Shown: positions 35,030 to 45,635, counted from the first letter of the stretch. The stretch: 64,000 bases of DNA from Streptomyces griseiscabiei (GCF_020010925.1 NZ_JAGJBZ010000001.1:496001-560000); one strand, 5' to 3'. The notes: generated by a model from the letters alone, not told the origin. Program-made: numbers and translations.

Positions 35030-35485
35030 GGCCACACCTCCTCGGTGGTCGACGACGGACGGTTCGGGTGGTGCGGACGGCTTCCGTGTGGCCGATAACT
35101 CTCCGGTTGTGGGCGAGTCCGGTGCGGTCGGCGGATGGTTCCGCGCCGTCGGCCTCACGCCGGGATTCCGGAAAGTCCCAGGTCAGCCGCTGGTAAGGCG
35201 AGTTGGAGCGCTGTCGGCACGACGCTCGTACCTCCTCGGATGCCCTGCGGCGTCGACTGGTGAATGCGGAGGTCATTGTGAGCGCTAACAATTCATGGCG
35301 GTCAAGAGGGCTGCGTCAGGCTGCCCGTCACGTTTCAATAACGCGACGGTCCGCGCGGCATGGCGGGCGGTGCGGCCGGGCATGGCGGAGCCCCTGGGAG
35401 GTGACCCCGTCCCAGGGGCTCTGACCTGCGGTGATCGACATGGCGGTCGGTACGGTGACCGATGCGGCGACCGGCGCCGTGCCCG
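35030..35485. other. Non-coding stretch upstream of lacI-type gene
   Basis: A 456-bp region between the LacI gene and the 3' end of the SCO2400-family gene. It contains the lac-type operator at 35275-35292 and an AT-richer block GTTTCAATAACG near 35332. No convincing gene is seen on either strand. The symmetric CCCCTGGGAGGTGACCCCGT and CCCAGGGGCT near 35390-35420 may form a terminator for the SCO2400-family gene. Confidence 0.5.
35275..35292. promoter_or_regulatory. LacI-type operator, nearly identical to the ideal lac operator
   Basis: ATTGTGAGCGCTAACAAT: arms match in 8 of 9 positions around the central GC, as in LacI-family sites. It lies 246 bp upstream of the LacI gene start, in its only long leader region. 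Autoregulation by the adjacent LacI protein is inferred. Confidence 0.75.
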
Positions 35486-36394
35486 CTAGGAGCACCACCA
35501 CAGGAACTGCTTGCACGTCTGCGAGGGACTGGGCTCCGGAGCGGGTTCGTCCGCGGTCGGTTCGGCGGTCGGGGCGTCGGTGCCCCCGGGATCGGCGGTG
35601 GGGTCCTGCGCCGAAGGGGCCGGGGTCGCCGAGGCGTTGGAGGCCGAGCGGTCCTTGGGCCGGCCCTCGTCCTCGGCGTCGTCCTCGTCCTCGGGCTTCT
35701 CGGACTTCGAGGCCGAGGGGGAGGCCGACTTGTCCGGCTTCTTCCCGTCCTCGGCGTCGTCGCCGCCGGCGGTGCCGGAGCCGTCACCGGCCCCCTCGGC
35801 GTCGTCCGTGGCCGACGGGGACACGTCGGAGGCGTCGTCCACCACGGCCGCGCGGGGCTCCTTCGGCGGTGCCTCCATGCCGAGTTCGGCGAGGCTCAGT
35901 CCGCCCACCGCGAGCAGTAGACCGGCTCCGGCCAGCAGCATCCGGCGGCGTCGGCGCCGGTGCGCCGCGGCCTTGCGGTCCCGGCGGCCGGCCCGCGCAC
36001 CCCGGCCGCGGCCCTGGGACCGGGACCGGCGTCCGCCGCCCGGAGCCCCGGAGTCGTCGAGGGCGCCGGTGACCTCGGAGGAGTCGGCGGCGTCCGCGGT
36101 GCCGCTCCCGGTCGCGCCCTCGATGGCGTCGTCCCGGTCGGTCCGCGCCGCCCGCGCACCCCGGCCGCGGCCCCGGCCCCGGGCACGGCGACCGCCGCTC
36201 GGCTCACCGAAGGGGTCGGGGACGCCGGAGGTGCCGGGGACGTCGCCCCCGGCCGGACCGCGTTCGTCCACGGCCGAGTCGCCCCGGGCGGCCGACGCGT
36301 CCGCGTGGGCCCGGCACTCTTCGGCCGACGCGCCGCACCCCGAGCAGGAGAGGGCGCCATTGAGGTGCCGTTGGCACGGGTGGCAGTAATCCAT
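35486..36394 (-). CDS. SCO2400-family zinc-ribbon/membrane protein
   Basis: Streptomyces-specific protein of 302 residues. It begins with a zinc-ribbon-like motif (MDYCHPCQRHLNGALSCSGC, two CxxC pairs), continues through a long Arg/Gly-rich low-complexity region (GRRARGRGRGRG), has one hydrophobic helix (LLAGAGLLLAVGGLSLAEL near residue 155) and ends in an acidic, Ser/Thr/Pro-rich tail finishing CKQFLWWCS. The layout suggests a single-pass membrane protein with a cytoplasmic metal-binding head. Function unknown. The family name is from memory; the composition makes the middle easily mistaken for noise, but the N-terminal and C-terminal motifs are specific. Confidence 0.75.
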   Translation of the reverse strand: MDYCHPCQRHLNGALSCSGCGASAEECRAHADASAARGDSAVDERGPAGGDVPGTSGVPDPFGEPSGGRRARGRGRGRGARAARTDRDDAIEGATGSGTADAADSSEVTGALDDSGAPGGGRRSRSQGRGRGARAGRRDRKAAAHRRRRRRMLLAGAGLLLAVGGLSLAELGMEAPPKEPRAAVVDDASDVSPSATDDAEGAGDGSGTAGGDDAEDGKKPDKSASPSASKSEKPEDEDDAEDEGRPKDRSASNASATPAPSAQDPTADPGGTDAPTAEPTADEPAPEPSPSQTCKQFLWWCS

Positions 36395-36463
36395 GACGCC
36401 GGAAGATTATGTTCCGCAGCGGTGACGTTCCCGGGTGGGCCCGTGAAGGTTGTGTAGGGGCCT

Positions 36464-36687
36464 TGGGCCTGTCGTTTGGATCACACCTGGGCCGCGGGGC
36501 TTGGCACGCACATCTGCGGCGTTGTCGTCACTCGCCGACTCCCCCACTCTCGGCTTCGCTCGAGCGGGAGGTACCCCCATCGCGTCGACTCCCTCCTCCG
36601 CCTTGCAGCTGCACGCACCAAGCCCCGCTCACCGGCAGCCGTCAGGCGCCGTCGCCCGAAGCCGGCGTGATCCAAACGACAGGCCCA
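36464..36687. mobile_element. MITE-like element with 21-bp perfect terminal inverted repeats
   Basis: The ends at 36464-36484 and 36667-36687 are exact reverse complements over 21 bp (TGGGCCTGTCG...GATCAC). Inside, GCGGGGCTTGG (36494-36504) pairs with CCAAGCCCCGC (36618-36628), extending to a partly conserved outer stem. At 224 bp it has no transposase, so it would be mobilised in trans. No clear target duplication is visible. I recognise the CTCTCGGCTTCGCTCGAGCG interior as a sequence common in Streptomyces spacers. Confidence 0.75.
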
Positions 36688-36864
36688 CGTGGACCGGGTG
36701 GCCCGGGCGGGCACGGTCCGGATCATTTGCGCGCGATCCCGTCCATCGGCCGCCATCGGCCGCCATCGGCCCGAAAACGTGGCGCGTTCGGCCCGCCGAC
36801 CCCGAACCGTTATGCGTTCGACCCATTGACACTCCGACCGGGTCGTCCTTACTGTCGCGATCAG

Positions 36865-36894
36865 CATTTCGAACGAGCGACGAAATTTCGAACA
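36865..36894 (+). promoter_or_regulatory. Paired ATTTCGAAC boxes upstream of the dehydratase operon
   Basis: CATTTCGAACGA (36865-36876) and AATTTCGAACA (36884-36894) repeat the same core 19 bp apart, 24 bp before the GTG start. The core TTCGAA is itself palindromic. A matching box lies in the YtfQ-type promoter at about 33922-33932 in the same orientation relative to its gene. Confidence 0.55.
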
Positions 36895-36917
36895 GACCAC
36901 AGAGGACAGGGAGTACC

Positions 36918-38075
36918 GTGCGCATCACGGGAATCAGCACGCACGTGGTCGGGACGCCGTGGCGGAACCTGACCTACGTACTGGTGCACACCGACGAGGG
37001 GCTCACCGGCGTCGGCGAGACCCGCATGCTGGGCCACACCGACGCGCTGCTCGGCTATCTGCACGAGGCACAGACCAATCACATTCTCGGGTCCGACCCG
37101 TTCGCTGTCGAGGATCTCGTCAAGCGGATGAAGTACGGCGACTACGGTCGGGCCGGCGAGATCGTGATGTCGGGCATCGCCGTCATCGAGATGGCCTGCT
37201 GGGACATCAAGGGCAAGGCCCTGGGCGTGCCCGTCTGGCAGCTGCTCGGCGGCAAGGTCACCGACAAGGTCAAGGCGTACGCCAACGGCTGGTACACCAC
37301 CGAGCGCACGCCCGAGGCGTACCACAAGGCGGCGCAGGGCGTCATGGAGCGCGGGTACAAGGCGCTCAAGATCGACCCCTTCGGCACCGGCCACTTCGAG
37401 CTGGACCACGAGCAGAGCCTGTACGCCGTCTCGCTGATCGAGGCCGTGCGCGACGCCATCGGGCCGGACGCCGAGCTGATGCTGGAGATGCACGGCCGGT
37501 TCTCGCCCTCGACCGCCGTCCGGCTCGCCAAGGACCTGGCGCCCTTCAAGCCCGCGTGGCTGGAGGAGCCGTGCCCGCCGGAGAACCTGAAGGCGCTGGA
37601 GAAGGTCGCCGCCAAGGTCGACATCCCGGTGGCCACGGGTGAGCGGATCCACGACCGGATCGAGTTCCGGGAGCTCTTCGAGAGCCAGGCCGTGGACATC
37701 ATCCAGCCCGACGTCGGCCACATCGGCGGCATCTGGGAGACCCGCAAGCTGGCCGCGACCGCCGAGACCCACTACACGCTGGTCGCGCCGCACAACGTGG
37801 GTGGTCCGGTGCTCACCGCGGCCTCCCTCCAGGTCGGTTTCACCTCCCCCAACTTCAAGATCCTGGAGCACTTCAACGACTTCGCGGACGCGGAGATCAA
37901 GAAGGTCGTCTCGGGTGCCCCGGAGGTCGTGGACGGCTACTTCCACCTCTCCGACAAGCCCGGCCTCGGTGTCGAGCTGGACGTGGACGCGGCGAAGGAG
38001 TTCCCGCAGCAGCAGGCCCGCTTCGACCTGTGGGCCGAGGGCTGGGAGCAGCGCAAGCCCAAGGGGAACGCGTGA
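36918..38075 (+). CDS. Enolase-superfamily acid-sugar dehydratase (mandelate racemase/galactonate dehydratase type)
   Basis: Probably dehydrates a sugar acid to a 2-keto-3-deoxy acid. The 385-residue protein has the superfamily layout: capping domain, then a barrel with Lys151-x-Asp153 (LKID), a metal-site region Glu190-x-His192 followed by Arg194 (LEMHGRF), Glu217 (LEEP), Glu242 (TGERI), and His292 (APHN). Glu190 with an adjacent histidine is reminiscent of galactonate and related dehydratases rather than racemases. AGGGAG precedes the GTG. The dehydrogenase gene overlaps its stop, so both enzymes probably work on the same sugar. Exact substrate unknown. Confidence 0.88.
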   Translation: MRITGISTHVVGTPWRNLTYVLVHTDEGLTGVGETRMLGHTDALLGYLHEAQTNHILGSDPFAVEDLVKRMKYGDYGRAGEIVMSGIAVIEMACWDIKGKALGVPVWQLLGGKVTDKVKAYANGWYTTERTPEAYHKAAQGVMERGYKALKIDPFGTGHFELDHEQSLYAVSLIEAVRDAIGPDAELMLEMHGRFSPSTAVRLAKDLAPFKPAWLEEPCPPENLKALEKVAAKVDIPVATGERIHDRIEFRELFESQAVDIIQPDVGHIGGIWETRKLAATAETHYTLVAPHNVGGPVLTAASLQVGFTSPNFKILEHFNDFADAEIKKVVSGAPEVVDGYFHLSDKPGLGVELDVDAAKEFPQQQARFDLWAEGWEQRKPKGNA

Positions 38076-39112
38076 GCGCCTCGCCCGAGGCGGCCGAGGC
38101 CGGCACCCCGGCCGTCGCCGTCGTCATCGAGGCACCGGGCGAGCACCGGCTCGTCCCGCACGAGGCCCGGCAGCCGGCGGCCGGCGAGGCCCTGGTCCGG
38201 GTGCACGCCTCCGGGATCTGCGGCAGCGACCGCGAGGTCTTCCAGGGCAACCGGCCCGAGGGGTACGTCCGTTACCCGCTCACACCGGGCCACGAGTGGT
38301 CCGGTACGGTGACCGCCGTGGGTGACGGTGTTCCTTCAAGTCTTGTAGGGCGCAAGGTAGTTGGCGAGGGCTTCCGCAACTGCCAGGTGTGCGACCGCTG
38401 CCACGCGGGCGAGACCACCCTGTGCTCGGCCGGGTACGAGGAGACCGGGTTCACCCAGCCCGGTGCGATGGCCACCAGCCTCACGCTGCCCGCCCGGCTG
38501 CTGCACGTCCTGCCGGACGACGCGGATCTGACGGCGGCGGCGCTGCTGGAGCCGGCCGCGTGCATCGCGGCCGCCGCGCTCAAGGCGAACGCCGTTCCCG
38601 GCGAGCGGGTCGCCGTGGTGGGCACCGGGACGCTCGGGATGTTCGCCGTTCAGTTCTTGAAGGCGGCCTCCCCCGCCGAGCTGCTCGTCGTGGGCACCCG
38701 GCCGGACCGGGCCGAGCTGTCGAAGCGGTTCGGCGCGACGGACTTCCGGACCAAGGACCAGGAGCTTCCGGGCGACTTCGACGTGGTCATCGAGACCGCC
38801 GGGTCCGCGGACGCGGCCCGCACGGCCGCCGCCCTGCTGCGGCGCGGCGGGCGGCTGGTCCTCACGGGCATCCCGGCGCCGGGCGCGGACGGGCTCGACC
38901 CGACGGACCTCGTCGTACGGCAGCTGGAGGTGCACACGGTGTTCGGCGCGGCGCCGGACGCCTGGGCGCACACCGTGCGGGTCTTCGGGGCCGGACTGCT
39001 GGACCCGCTGCCGCTCGTCACGCACGAGCTGCCGCTGGAGGAGTTCCCGCAGGCCATCGAGCTGGTGGGGTCGGGCGACCCGACCGTCGGAAAGGTCCTG
39101 TTGCGGCCATGA
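38072..39112 (+). CDS. Zinc-dependent medium-chain alcohol/polyol dehydrogenase
   Basis: NAD(P)-dependent oxidoreductase of 346 residues. Catalytic zinc ligands lie in SGICGSD and GHEWSG; the structural-zinc Cys cluster is CQVCDRCHAGETTLC; the dinucleotide site is VVGTGTLGMFAVQF (about residue 180). The family oxidises sugars, polyols or threonine. The GTG start overlaps the dehydratase stop (GTGA), preceded by AAGGGGAA. It likely supplies or removes the oxidised sugar for the neighbouring dehydratase. A 13-bp perfect hairpin (39127-39168) follows. Confidence 0.9.
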   Translation: MSASPEAAEAGTPAVAVVIEAPGEHRLVPHEARQPAAGEALVRVHASGICGSDREVFQGNRPEGYVRYPLTPGHEWSGTVTAVGDGVPSSLVGRKVVGEGFRNCQVCDRCHAGETTLCSAGYEETGFTQPGAMATSLTLPARLLHVLPDDADLTAAALLEPAACIAAAALKANAVPGERVAVVGTGTLGMFAVQFLKAASPAELLVVGTRPDRAELSKRFGATDFRTKDQELPGDFDVVIETAGSADAARTAAALLRRGGRLVLTGIPAPGADGLDPTDLVVRQLEVHTVFGAAPDAWAHTVRVFGAGLLDPLPLVTHELPLEEFPQAIELVGSGDPTVGKVLLRP

Positions 39113-39126
39113 CACACACCTGAGCC

Positions 39127-39168
39127 GTACGCCGGTACGGGGTACCTGACGACTTCGTACCGGCGTAC
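39127..39168 (+). terminator. Long hairpin after the dehydrogenase gene
   Basis: GTACGCCGGTACG pairs perfectly with CGTACCGGCGTAC, 16-nt loop, starting 14 bp after the stop. The absence of a U tract suggests partial termination or an mRNA processing site before the next gene. Confidence 0.55.
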
Positions 39169-39253
39169 ACCCAAGAACCCTGTGCACCAAGAGCCGCGAA
39201 CCTTGTCCGAAATACCGAACCTGATCGCATCAGATCGCAGCGAAGGACAGCTT

Positions 39254-40222
39254 GTGACCGACACCACCGCTCCGGCGCCGCGCCGACCCGGCGAGCAGGC
39301 CCTCGCCGCGCTCGGGCTGAACGCACCCGCCCTCGACCCTTCCGACGCCTCCCCGCACACCTTCCCCGAAGGCGGGCGCTGGCGCACCGAGGTGCCCTCC
39401 GTGGAGGGGCCCGAGGCGCTCGCCGTGGTCCTCAAGGAGGCCTCGCGGCTCGATGTGCCGATCCACCGGATCAGCCAGGGCAGCGGTGTCTGGATGCTCA
39501 CCGACGCCGAGATCACCGAGATGGTGGAGGCGACCGCCGAGCGCGACATCGAGCTCTGCCTCTTCACCGGCCCGCGCGGCACCTGGGACATCGGCGGCTC
39601 CACCCGTACCGACTCCAAGGGTGCCGGCCTCAGGGCCCGCGGCCACGACGCGGTCGCCGGCTGTGTGGAGGACGCCGTACGCGCCACCGAGCTGGGTGTG
39701 AAGTGCCTGCTCGTCGCCGACGAGGGCGTGCTGTGGACGCTGCACCGGGCGCGTGTCGAGGGGATCATCCCGGCCGACACGACCTTCAAGGTGTCGGCGC
39801 TGATCGGACCGGTCAACCCGACCGCGTACGCCGTGTACGAGAACCTCGGCGGCGACTCGATCAACGTGCCGAGCGATCTGACGCTCGATCACCTCACGGA
39901 GATCCGCCGGGTGTCCGGCGCCCCCATGGACATGTACATCGAGGCCCCGGACGATCTCGGCGGCTATGTGCGGATGTACGAGGTCGCCGAGCTGATCCGG
40001 CGCGGCGCACCGATCTATCTGAAGTTCGGCCTGTCGAAGGCCCCCGGGATCTACCCCTACGGGCACCACATGCGGGACCTCACGCTGTCCACGGCCAAGG
40101 AACGCGTACGGCGCGGCCGGCTGGCCCTGGACCTGCTCGCGCGGCACGGGGCGGACGGCGACATGGCGCCGCTCGGCTCGCGGCTTCCGGGCGCTTTGAA
40201 GCGCTTCGGAACACCCGCGTAA
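39254..40222 (+). CDS. TIM-barrel-like protein of unknown function (U32-peptidase-like annotation possible)
   Basis: A 322-residue soluble protein. Alternating beta/alpha pattern and terminal strand motifs (PIHRISQGSGVWML, LCLFTGPRGTWDIGG, KCLLVADEGVLW, APMDMYIEAPDDLGGY, APIYLKFGLSKAPGIYPYG) suggest a TIM barrel with a phosphate- or acid-binding rim. Relatives are annotated inconsistently, sometimes as U32 peptidases. GAAGGA precedes the GTG. Its position between the dehydratase/dehydrogenase pair and the ChvE-type importer suggests a catabolic step in the same sugar pathway, for example an aldolase- or isomerase-like reaction; that is inference. Confidence 0.78.
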   Translation: MTDTTAPAPRRPGEQALAALGLNAPALDPSDASPHTFPEGGRWRTEVPSVEGPEALAVVLKEASRLDVPIHRISQGSGVWMLTDAEITEMVEATAERDIELCLFTGPRGTWDIGGSTRTDSKGAGLRARGHDAVAGCVEDAVRATELGVKCLLVADEGVLWTLHRARVEGIIPADTTFKVSALIGPVNPTAYAVYENLGGDSINVPSDLTLDHLTEIRRVSGAPMDMYIEAPDDLGGYVRMYEVAELIRRGAPIYLKFGLSKAPGIYPYGHHMRDLTLSTAKERVRRGRLALDLLARHGADGDMAPLGSRLPGALKRFGTPA

Positions 40223-40371
40223 CACGCCCGCATAACGTTCCGGCCAATGGGCTTCACAGACGTCCACACGGTCACACAGAATCCCCCACATCTTCTCTGG
40301 CGTCCTTCGGCTCATGAAGTGCCGTTCCCGCCAGAACGTTCCACGCCTTCAAGACATCAAGGATGATGATC

Positions 40372-41484
40372 ATGCGCACTCGCCGAGCCGCACTCGCCGC
40401 CATGGCCTCCGCCGCCTCCCTCGCCCTGACCCTGTCCGCCTGCGGCCAGAGCGGTGAGGGTGGCAGCGAGGAGAAGGGCGGCAGCACCGAGGGCGCCACC
40501 ATCGGCATCGCGATGCCGACCAAGTCGTCCGAGCGCTGGATCGCCGACGGCAACAACGTCGTGAAGGACCTGGAGTCCAAGGGCTACAAGACCAAGCTGG
40601 TCTACGGCGAGGACGACCCCGACCAGCAGGTCGGCCAGATCGAGAACCTGATCACCCAGGGTGTGAAGGCCCTCATCGTCGCGGCGATCGACAACAAGTC
40701 GATGAACAACGTGCTGCAGCAGGCCGCCGACGCGGACATCCCGGTCATCTCCTACGACCGTCTGATCCTCGGCACGAAGAACGTCGACTACTACGCGTCC
40801 TTCGACAACGAGAAGGTCGGCGAGCTCCAGGGCAACTACATCCTGGAGAAGCTGGGCCTCGCGGACGGCTCCAAGAAGGGCCCGTTCAACGTCGAGCTGT
40901 TCGCCGGCTCCAACGACGACAACAACACCCGCTACTTCTTCCAGGGCGCCATGAACGTCCTGCAGCCCTACATCGACAAGAAGCAGCTCGTCGTCAAGTC
41001 CGGCCAGACCGAGCTGAACCAGGTCACCACCCTGCGCTGGGACGGCGGCACCGCCCAGAAGCGCATGGACGACATCCTGACCTCCGCGTACAAGAGCGAC
41101 CGCGTGGACGCCGTCCTCTCCCCCTACGACGGCATCTCCATCGGCATCCTCTCGGCGCTGAAGTCGGACGACTACGGCTCCAAGAGCAAGCCGCTGCCGA
41201 TCGTCACCGGCCAGGACGCCGAGGTCGCCTCGGTGAAGTCGATCATCGCCGACGAGCAGTCGATGACGGTCTACAAGGACACCCGTGAGCTGGCCAAGGT
41301 CGCCTCGAACATGGTCGACGCGCTGCTGAACGACAAGAAGCCCGAGACGAACGACACCAAGACCTACGACAACGGGTCCAAGGTCGTCCCGGCGTACCTG
41401 CTGGAGCCGGTCAGCGTCGACAAGAGCAACTACAAGGAGACCGTCGTCGACTCCGGTTACATCAAGGAGAGCGACCTCAACTAG
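40372..41484 (+). CDS. chvE: Multiple-monosaccharide ABC transporter substrate-binding lipoprotein (ChvE type)
   Basis: Captures monosaccharides outside the cell; ChvE relatives bind several aldoses. The 370 residues begin with a twin-arginine-like basic start (RTRRAALAA) and a lipobox (TLSAC), followed by the two-lobed sugar-binding fold ([54 protein letters not shown]). AAGG is 9 nt before the ATG at 40372; two further ATGs lie at 40363 and 40366. The ATPase and permease genes follow directly. Confidence 0.92.
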   Translation: MRTRRAALAAMASAASLALTLSACGQSGEGGSEEKGGSTEGATIGIAMPTKSSERWIADGNNVVKDLESKGYKTKLVYGEDDPDQQVGQIENLITQGVKALIVAAIDNKSMNNVLQQAADADIPVISYDRLILGTKNVDYYASFDNEKVGELQGNYILEKLGLADGSKKGPFNVELFAGSNDDNNTRYFFQGAMNVLQPYIDKKQLVVKSGQTELNQVTTLRWDGGTAQKRMDDILTSAYKSDRVDAVLSPYDGISIGILSALKSDDYGSKSKPLPIVTGQDAEVASVKSIIADEQSMTVYKDTRELAKVASNMVDALLNDKKPETNDTKTYDNGSKVVPAYLLEPVSVDKSNYKETVVDSGYIKESDLN

Positions 41485-41526
41485 TCGACGGATCCACTGA
41501 CCGACCACTGATTGGAAGGCACGACC

Positions 41527-43073
<1,547 letters not shown>

Positions 43074-43077
<4 letters not shown>

Positions 43078-44318
43078 GCACGGATGTGACCGCCAAGAGC
43101 CCGGCCCCCGCGCCGCCCGGCAAGAGCGGGTCGGCGGCGGGTGGCGGCCTGCTCCAGCTGGTGCTGGACGGCCTGCGCAGCAACATGCGGCAGTACGGCA
43201 TGCTGATCGCGCTCGGTCTGATCGTGGCGCTGTTCGCCGTGTGGACCAACGGTGACCTGCTGCTGCCGCGCAACGTCTCCAACCTGGTGCTGCAGAACAG
43301 CTACATCCTGATCCTCGCGATCGGCATGATGCTGGTCATCATCGCCGGCCACATCGACCTGTCCGTGGGCTCGTTGACCGCGTTCATCGGCTCGATGGCC
43401 GCCGTCTTCATGGTCGACAACGACATAGCGTGGCCACTGGCGGTGCTGCTGTGTCTGGCCGTGGGTGCCGCGGCGGGCGCCGTGCAAGGGTTCTTCATCG
43501 CGTATCTCGGCATACCGTCGTTCATCGTGACCCTGGCGGGCATGCTCGTCTTCCGCGGTCTCACCGAGATCTTCCTCAAGGGGCAGACCCTCGGTCCGTT
43601 CCCGGAGGGCCTGCAGAAGGTCGCCAACGGCTTCCTCCCCGAGGTCGGCCCGGAGACGAACTACCACAACCTGACGCTGCTGGTGGGCTTCGCCGTCATC
43701 GCGTTCGTGGTGATCCAGGAGTTCCGCGACCGGCGCAGGCAGCAGGAGTTCGCGCTCGACGTGCCGCCGATGAACCTGTTCGTCCTCAAGCTCGTCGCGA
43801 TCTCCGCCGCCCTGCTCACCGTCACCATGCTGCTCGCCAGCTACAAGGGCGCCCCGATCGTGCTGCTGATCCTCGGCGCGCTGGTCGTCGGCTTCGGCTA
43901 TGTGATGCGCAACGCGATCATCGGCCGGCACATCTACGCCATCGGCGGCAACCTGCCCGCCGCCAAGCTGTCCGGTGTGAAGGACAAGAAGGTCACCTTC
44001 CTGATCTTCCTCAACATGGGCATGCTGGCCGCGCTGGCCGGTCTGGTCTTCGCCGCCCGCTTCAACGCGGCGTCCCCGAAGGCCGGCCTCAACTTCGAAC
44101 TGGAGGCCATCGCCGCCGCGTTCATCGGCGGCGCGTCGATGAGCGGCGGCGTCGGCACCGTGCTCGGCGCGATCATCGGTGGTCTCGTCCTCGGTGTCCT
44201 CAACAACGGTATGAACCTCGTCGGCATCGGCACCGACTGGCAGCAGGTCATCAAGGGCCTCGTGCTGCTGGCCGCCGTCGGCTTCGACGTGTGGAACAAG
44301 CGCAAGGGCGGCAACTGA
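43074..44318 (+). CDS. mmsB: Multiple-monosaccharide ABC transporter permease
   Basis: A 414-residue RbsC-family permease (GguB/MmsB) with about ten to twelve membrane segments; signatures [16 protein letters not shown] and [16 protein letters not shown] charged insert ([12 protein letters not shown] near residue 220) is usual in this subfamily, which functions with a single permease type. It overlaps the ATPase gene by 4 bp (ATGA). The strong terminator at 44330 ends the operon. Confidence 0.93.
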
Positions 44319-44329
44319 CCGCACCGGAA

Positions 44330-44365
44330 GGGGGCCTCGCCGACTCGGCGGGGCCCCCTTTTTTT
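44330..44365 (+). terminator. Intrinsic terminator of the ChvE/MmsAB operon
   Basis: GGGGGCCTCGCCGA pairs with CTCGGCGGGGCCCCC (one mismatch) and is followed by a run of eight T, the textbook structure and the best U tract in the window. Confidence 0.9.
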
Positions 44366-44366
44366 C

Positions 44367-44412
44367 ATGAGGCATTTCGTGAGGCATTACGTGAGGCATT
44401 TCGTGAGGCACG
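44367..44412 (+). repeat. Short tandem repeat, 12-bp unit
   Basis: TGAGGCATTTCG is repeated three to four times head to tail (units vary at one base, the last one is degenerate) directly after the terminator T run and before the epimerase start. Its role is unknown. Confidence 0.6.
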
Positions 44413-44429
44413 AAAGTGGGGCGTCACCC

Positions 44430-45485
44430 GTGAAGTCACCCGTGAAGGAACTCTTCGGCAAGCTCGCCGACGGCACCGAGGTCCACCGCTGGTCGCTGGA
44501 GAACGGCGGCACCCGGCTGAAGGTCCTGTCGTACGGCGGGATCGTGCAGTCCCTGGAGATCCCGGACCGCGACGGCCGGTACGCCAACGTCTCGCTGGGC
44601 TTCGACAGCGTCGAGGAGTACGTCGCCGGCTCCCCCTACTTCGGCGCGCTGATCGGCCGCTACGGCAACCGCGTCGGCGCCGCCCGCTTCACCCTGGACG
44701 GCGAGACGTACACACTGTCCGTCAACGACGGCGCGAACAGCCTGCACGGCGGGGCGGACGGCTTCGACCGGGCCGTGTGGGACGTCGAGCCGTTCGAGGA
44801 CGGCCCGGACCTGGGCCTGCGGCTGTCGTACACGAGCCCCGATGGCGAGATGGGCTACCCCGGCACCCTGACCGTCCGGGTCCGCTACACCCTCACCGGG
44901 CGGGGCGAGTGGCGGATCGACTACGAGGCGACCACGGACCGGCCCACGGTCGTCAACCTCACCCACCACGTCTACTGGAACCTGGCCGGCGAGGGCCGCG
45001 GCCCGGTCCACGACCATGAGCTGACGATCGCCGCCGGCCGCTACACCCCGGTCGACTCCGGCCTGATCCCCACCGGGGAACCGGCCGACGTCACGGGCAC
45101 CCCCTTCGACTTCCGCACGGGCAAGACGGTCGGCGCGGACCTCCGCGCGGGCGATCCGCAACTGCTGTACGCCAAGGGGTTCGACCACAACTGGGTGCTG
45201 GACAAGGGCGTCACGGACGCGCCGGAGTGGGCCGCGACCCTGGTGGACCCGGCGTCCGGCCGGGTGCTCACGGTCTCCACGACCGAGCCGGGGCTGCAGT
45301 TCTACTCCGGGAACTTCCTGGACGGCACGCTCGTGGGAACCTCCGGGAGGAGCTACCGGCAGGGGGACGCGCTGTGCCTGGAGACCCAGCACTTCCCCGA
45401 CTCGCCGAACAAGCCGTCGTACCCGTCGACCGTGCTGCGGCCCGGCGAGACCTACCGGTCGACGACCGTCCACGCGTTTGACTGA
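44430..45485 (+). CDS. galM: Aldose 1-epimerase (GalM family)
   Basis: A 351-residue mutarotase with catalytic histidines in NSLHGG and NLTHHVYWNL and the Glu in LETQHFPDSPN. It is a paralogue of the epimerase at 9769-10758. It follows the ChvE/MmsAB importer and would interconvert anomers of the imported aldose before catabolism. GTGGGG is 8 nt before the GTG at 44430; a second GTG at 44442 (MKELFGKL) matches the paralogue's N-terminus and is equally possible. An ATG at 44367 sits in the terminator tail and is rejected. Confidence 0.9.
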   Translation: MKSPVKELFGKLADGTEVHRWSLENGGTRLKVLSYGGIVQSLEIPDRDGRYANVSLGFDSVEEYVAGSPYFGALIGRYGNRVGAARFTLDGETYTLSVNDGANSLHGGADGFDRAVWDVEPFEDGPDLGLRLSYTSPDGEMGYPGTLTVRVRYTLTGRGEWRIDYEATTDRPTVVNLTHHVYWNLAGEGRGPVHDHELTIAAGRYTPVDSGLIPTGEPADVTGTPFDFRTGKTVGADLRAGDPQLLYAKGFDHNWVLDKGVTDAPEWAATLVDPASGRVLTVSTTEPGLQFYSGNFLDGTLVGTSGRSYRQGDALCLETQHFPDSPNKPSYPSTVLRPGETYRSTTVHAFD

Positions 45486-45596
45486 CGCGCGGACGCGATG
45501 CCGCTGACGCGCACATGACGTAAGATCTTCACAGCGCGCACACAATTTCCCACGGAACTCTCAGTGGTTGAACAGCGCCACCCCAGCATGCGTATG

Positions 45597-45635
45597 TAAG
45601 GGCGGCCCGTGCTCCCCCGCACGGGCCGCCCTTAG
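45597..45635. terminator. Perfect long hairpin between the epimerase and aminotransferase genes
   Basis: TAAGGGCGGCCCGTGC pairs completely with GCACGGGCCGCCCTTA, loop of 6-7 nt with five C. It may end the epimerase transcript or act as a leader attenuator of the aminotransferase gene, which starts 49 bp later. The run AAGGG/CCCTT gives no U tract beyond TTAG. Confidence 0.75.

Larger units (their letters stand above)
36395..36917. other. Intergenic region with MITE and dehydratase promoter
   Basis: A 523-bp divergent spacer. It holds the MITE-like element (36464-36687), three tandem GGCCGCCATC-like units near 36750 (ATCGGCCGCC repeated), and the two ATTTCGAAC boxes at 36865-36894 just before the dehydratase start. 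TTGACA-like CATTGACACTCC lies near 36825-36835 and could be its -35. No gene is seen. Confidence 0.55.

Noticed and set aside
36450..36917. Upstream extension of the dehydratase frame through the MITE
   Set aside because: The conserved N-terminus begins at the GTG at 36918 with its own ribosome-binding site; the extension translates non-coding repeat sequence.
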